Source: Algiphilus sp965216485 (GTDB lineage Bacteria; Pseudomonadota; Gammaproteobacteria; Nevskiales; Nevskiaceae). Taken from it: a stretch of 64,000 nucleotides of DNA. The position numbers were made by a program, and so were the translations under genes. Each line of letters starts with the position of its first letter. The stretch's first letter is position 1. This document shows positions 61,748-64,000 of this stretch, in pieces. The DNA is taken from assembly GCF_965216485.1 (NCBI RefSeq), contig NZ_OZ244162.1, positions 2,046,001-2,110,000 on the forward strand, given 5' to 3'. The notes under the pieces are model-generated. The model searched no databases. It was not told where the DNA came from and saw only the letters and a list, made by a program, of their open reading frames with translations.

Positions 61748-62177
61748 GCCTGACATGGCGCCACACCGCGTCAGCATCGAGGTGCGCTGGGGCGACATGG
61801 ATGCCCTGGGCCACGTCAACAATGCGCGTTTCTTCACCTATGACGAGGATGTTCGCCTGGGCTTCTTCAATCAGCTCATGGCCGAAGACGCGCGATTCTG
61901 GAAGGATTACGGCCTGATTCTGGCGCATATCGGTTGCGACTTCGTCGCCCAGGTGCGTGCACCCGCCACCCTCGATGTCGCCTATGGCATTGCGCGCATC
62001 GGCTCCAAGAGCTTCGAAACCCGCGCCTTCATGTATGACCAGGGGGTGCTGGCAGCACGCACCAAGGCCATCGTGGTGTGGTATGACTATGTGGCACAGG
62101 CCACGCTGGCGATACCGGATGGCGTCCGGCAGCAGTTGAGCACCTACCTGCTGCCCGAGCAGCCGGAAAGCGACTAG
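61740..62177 (+). CDS. Acyl-CoA thioesterase, 4-hydroxybenzoyl-CoA thioesterase-like hotdog fold
   Basis: A 145-residue single hotdog-fold protein. The family active-site stretch is RWGDMDALGHVNNARFFTYD, with the catalytic-type Asp and the GHVNN turn; the rest (DFVAQVRAPATLDVAYGIARIG) fits YbgC/FadM-like thioesterases. The substrate acyl-CoA is unknown. A downstream ATG at 61755 is also possible. It converges with purB across a short inverted repeat. Confidence 0.87.
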   Translation: MVEPDMAPHRVSIEVRWGDMDALGHVNNARFFTYDEDVRLGFFNQLMAEDARFWKDYGLILAHIGCDFVAQVRAPATLDVAYGIARIGSKSFETRAFMYDQGVLAARTKAIVVWYDYVAQATLAIPDGVRQQLSTYLLPEQPESD

Positions 62178-62218
62178 GGCCAAGGTCGCGACCGACTGCG
62201 CGTTAACAGGCCCTAGTC
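62172..62218. terminator. Inverted repeat spanning the convergent stops of the thioesterase and purB genes
   Basis: Perfect 10-bp arms at 62172-62181 and 62209-62218 enclose 27 bases that include a second palindrome, GGTCGCGACC. The two stop codons (TAG at 62175-62177 and its complement at 62213-62215) sit inside the arms. A bidirectional termination or 3'-end role is inferred; no T-run is present. Confidence 0.45.
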
Positions 62219-63592
62219 CTCCTTACCCAGATCACGCGCCTGATCGGCCGCATTGCCGATGTAGTCAGCGGGGGTCAGAGCCAGCAGGCGGTCGCGATCG
62301 GCAGCGGGGATTTCGAGATCATTGATGAAGGCTCGGAGCGCATCCCGATCAATGCGGCGGCCGCGCGTGAGTCGCTTCAATTGCTCATAAGGCTCAGGTA
62401 GACCGTAGCGCCGCATCACTGTCTGCACCGCCTCGCCGAGGACCTCCCAGTTTTCATCCAGGTCGCGGCCGATGCGCCAGGCGTCGGCCTCCAGCTTGTT
62501 CGCCCCCTTGGTAATCGACTGGAAGGCCAGCACGCTGTGCGCGATGCCGACGCCGAGATTGCGCAGCACCGTGGAATCGGTAAGGTCGCGCTGCCAGCGC
62601 GACACCGGCAGCTTGCCGGCGAGGTGACCCAGAATGGCGTTGGCCATGCCGAGGTTGCCCTCGGCATTTTCAAAATCAATGGGATTGACCTTGTGCGGCA
62701 TGGTAGAGCTGCCGACTTCGCCGTCCACGGTGCGCTGGCGGAAATAACCGAGCGAAACATAGCCCCAGACATCGCGGCAGAGGTCGAGCAGGACGGTATT
62801 CGCACGCTCCAGCGCGTGGAAATACTCCCCGACAAAGTCATGCGGTTCGATCTGGGTCGTTGCTGGATTGGGTGACAGCCCCAGATCGCGGATAAAGGCC
62901 GCCGAGAAGGCGGGCCAGTCCACTTCCGGATAGGCAGCCATATGCGCGTTCCAGTTGCCCGTTGCGCCATTGATCTTGCCCATGATTTCGACCTTGGCCA
63001 GCTGTTCGCGCTGGCGGACAAGACGGTGATAGAACACCGCGAATTCCTTGCCGAGGGTGGTGGGGGAGGCGGGCTGACCGTGCGTGCGCGACAGCATGGG
63101 CTGCTCGGCATACATCCGGCCCAGCTCGGCAATGCGCGCGCTGAGCTGGTCAAGGTGCGGCAGTAACACCTGCGAGCGGCACTCCTCCAGCATGACTGCG
63201 TAGGCAAGGTTGTTGATATCTTCCGAGGTGCAGGCGAAGTGCATGAATTCCTTCACCTTGGACAGCTCTTCGTGCTGGCCGATGCGCTCCTTCAGGTAAT
63301 ACTCGACCGCCTTGACATCGTGGTTCGTGGTCTCCTCGATCTGCTTGACGCGCTGCGCCTCGTCAATATCGAATCGGGCAGCGATTTGTTCCAGCCGCTC
63401 CTGGGCCGACGCCGACAACGGCGTCACTTCGGGAATGGCATCGCAGGCGGCAAGGGCTTCCAGCCAGCGGATCTCGACCAGTACACGAAAACGGATGAGA
63501 CCGTATTCCGAGCAGATTTCGCGCAGTTGCCAGGTCTTGTCGGCATAGCGGCCGTCGACCGGCGAGATGGCGGAGAGGGAGGTCAATTGCAT
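62213..63592 (-). CDS. purB: Adenylosuccinate lyase
   Basis: Acts twice in purine synthesis, cleaving SAICAR and adenylosuccinate. The 459 residues have HDVKAVEYYLKE, CTSEDINNLAYA, the catalytic His in SRTHGQPASP, and the fumarase-superfamily signature GSSTMPHKVNPIDFE. Length fits the E. coli-type branch (456). The 125 bases between its start and the divergent fumarase gene hold the promoters for both, not clearly readable. Confidence 0.97.
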   Translation of the reverse strand: MQLTSLSAISPVDGRYADKTWQLREICSEYGLIRFRVLVEIRWLEALAACDAIPEVTPLSASAQERLEQIAARFDIDEAQRVKQIEETTNHDVKAVEYYLKERIGQHEELSKVKEFMHFACTSEDINNLAYAVMLEECRSQVLLPHLDQLSARIAELGRMYAEQPMLSRTHGQPASPTTLGKEFAVFYHRLVRQREQLAKVEIMGKINGATGNWNAHMAAYPEVDWPAFSAAFIRDLGLSPNPATTQIEPHDFVGEYFHALERANTVLLDLCRDVWGYVSLGYFRQRTVDGEVGSSTMPHKVNPIDFENAEGNLGMANAILGHLAGKLPVSRWQRDLTDSTVLRNLGVGIAHSVLAFQSITKGANKLEADAWRIGRDLDENWEVLGEAVQTVMRRYGLPEPYEQLKRLTRGRRIDRDALRAFINDLEIPAADRDRLLALTPADYIGNAADQARDLGKED

Positions 63593-63703
63593 GCAGGGTC
63601 CGTAGTCAGTAGCGCAGCGCGCCCGGTGCGGGCCGCAATCGCGGGCCGCCGATGGTGTTGAAACCGCGCATTTTAAGGCAGGCTCGACAGTGACGAGTGA
63701 ATC

Positions 63704-63710
63704 AGGAGGT
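63704..63710 (+). promoter_or_regulatory. Strong ribosome binding site of the fumarase gene
   Basis: AGGAGGT matches the anti-Shine-Dalgarno consensus and stands 7 bases before the ATG at 63718, which fixes the fumC start. Confidence 0.85.
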
Positions 63711-63717
63711 CAAGGCG

Positions 63718-64000
63718 ATGCAGAACGGCAAGACACGGACGGAATATGACTCGCTGGGACCGGTGACGGTGCCGGCCGAGGCCCTGTGGGGCGCTCAGAC
63801 GCAACGCGCCATCGACAACTTCCAGCTGTCGCCCCATCGCTTTTCGCGCACCTTCCTGCGCGCCCTTGGTCTGGTCAAGGCTGCAGCCGCGCAAGCCAAC
63901 CGGGAGTGCGGTGTGTTGCACGACGCAGTGGCGCAGGCGGTCGCGACCGCGGCGCACCGCGTCGCCGACGGCGAAGTGGATGACGCCTTCCCGGTGGATG
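63718..64000 (+). CDS. fumC: Class II fumarate hydratase, 5' part
   Basis: The first 94 residues of a class II fumarase; the gene runs off the window end. The N-terminus has the family pattern EYDSLGPVTVPAEALWGAQT followed by QRAIDNFQLS, and FLRALGLVKAAAAQAN. FumC is oxygen-stable and lacks an iron-sulfur cluster. Aspartase is the main alternative in this superfamily, but the GAQTQRAIDNF pattern favours fumarase. Confidence 0.88.
   Translation, partial: MQNGKTRTEYDSLGPVTVPAEALWGAQTQRAIDNFQLSPHRFSRTFLRALGLVKAAAAQANRECGVLHDAVAQAVATAAHRVADGEVDDAFPVD

Noticed and set aside
1..64000. CRISPR arrays, tRNA genes, transposases, toxin-antitoxin or phage-defence genes
   Set aside because: Reading both strands, the gaps are too short and no repeat arrays, cloverleaf candidates or matching protein families were seen.

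Overview
The window is 64 kb of a G+C-rich gammaproteobacterial chromosome. Gene density is near complete: no gap between genes exceeds about 210 bases, and many neighbours overlap by 1 to 20 bases. I see no tRNA or rRNA gene, no insertion sequence, no prophage gene and no CRISPR array. Gene order supports the assignment: aroA-cmk-rpsA-ihfB-lapA-lapB, leuCDB-asd-fimV-truA-trpF, and accD-folC-SPOR-cvpA-purF-metZ are blocks familiar from pseudomonads and xanthomonads. A species cannot be named from this. The pattern is that of a free-living aerobe with class 2 PyrD, FimV, and BepA/LapAB envelope quality control.

Layout. 0-5.2 kb: end of aroA, cmk, rpsA, ihfB, lapA, lapB. 5.4-9.5 kb: an epimerase-like SDR with altered catalytic residues, then a minus-strand operon SCO1-psd-bepA. 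9.5-14 kb: prmB, aroC, an MFS carrier, and a lipoprotein subtilase on the opposite strand. 14-25 kb: leuCDB, asd, fimV, a membrane protein resembling ECF-T proteins, truA, trpF, trpB. 25-28 kb: a DUF1501/DUF1800 pair on the minus strand that separates trpB from trpA. 28-35 kb: trpA, accD, folC, SPOR protein, cvpA, purF, metZ. 35-39 kb: a ferritin-like DUF455 protein and the E1alpha, E1beta and E2 subunits of a 2-oxo acid dehydrogenase. 39-44 kb, minus strand: a large TadG-like protein and the coupled set dusA-ppi-lpxH.

44-56 kb is the most accessory-looking part. It holds a LysR regulator divergent from a glutathione transferase and a three-module FMN/FAD/2Fe-2S oxidoreductase, then an AraC regulator divergent from a Baeyer-Villiger-type monooxygenase and a glutathionyl-hydroquinone-reductase-like protein. 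A minus-strand run follows: a 60-residue membrane protein, an ACAD10/11-type kinase-like protein, a BASS transporter, an SDR and a GH13_18 glycoside phosphorylase. These look like detoxification and small-molecule catabolism functions, but no complete pathway is visible.

56-64 kb returns to housekeeping: ribA, a non-canonical ABC1/UbiB-family kinase, pyrD, an OmpA-family porin-like protein, a DUF1289 protein, a thioesterase, purB, and the start of a class II fumarase.

No obvious new defence or mobile system was found. The strongest leads are the ABC1 kinase, whose KxGQ, A-rich-loop and DFG motifs are all altered; the split trpB/trpA pair; the PNPOx-FNR-ferredoxin fusion; the kinase-BASS-SDR-phosphorylase run; and the SDR whose catalytic Ser/Tyr positions are Cys/Phe.
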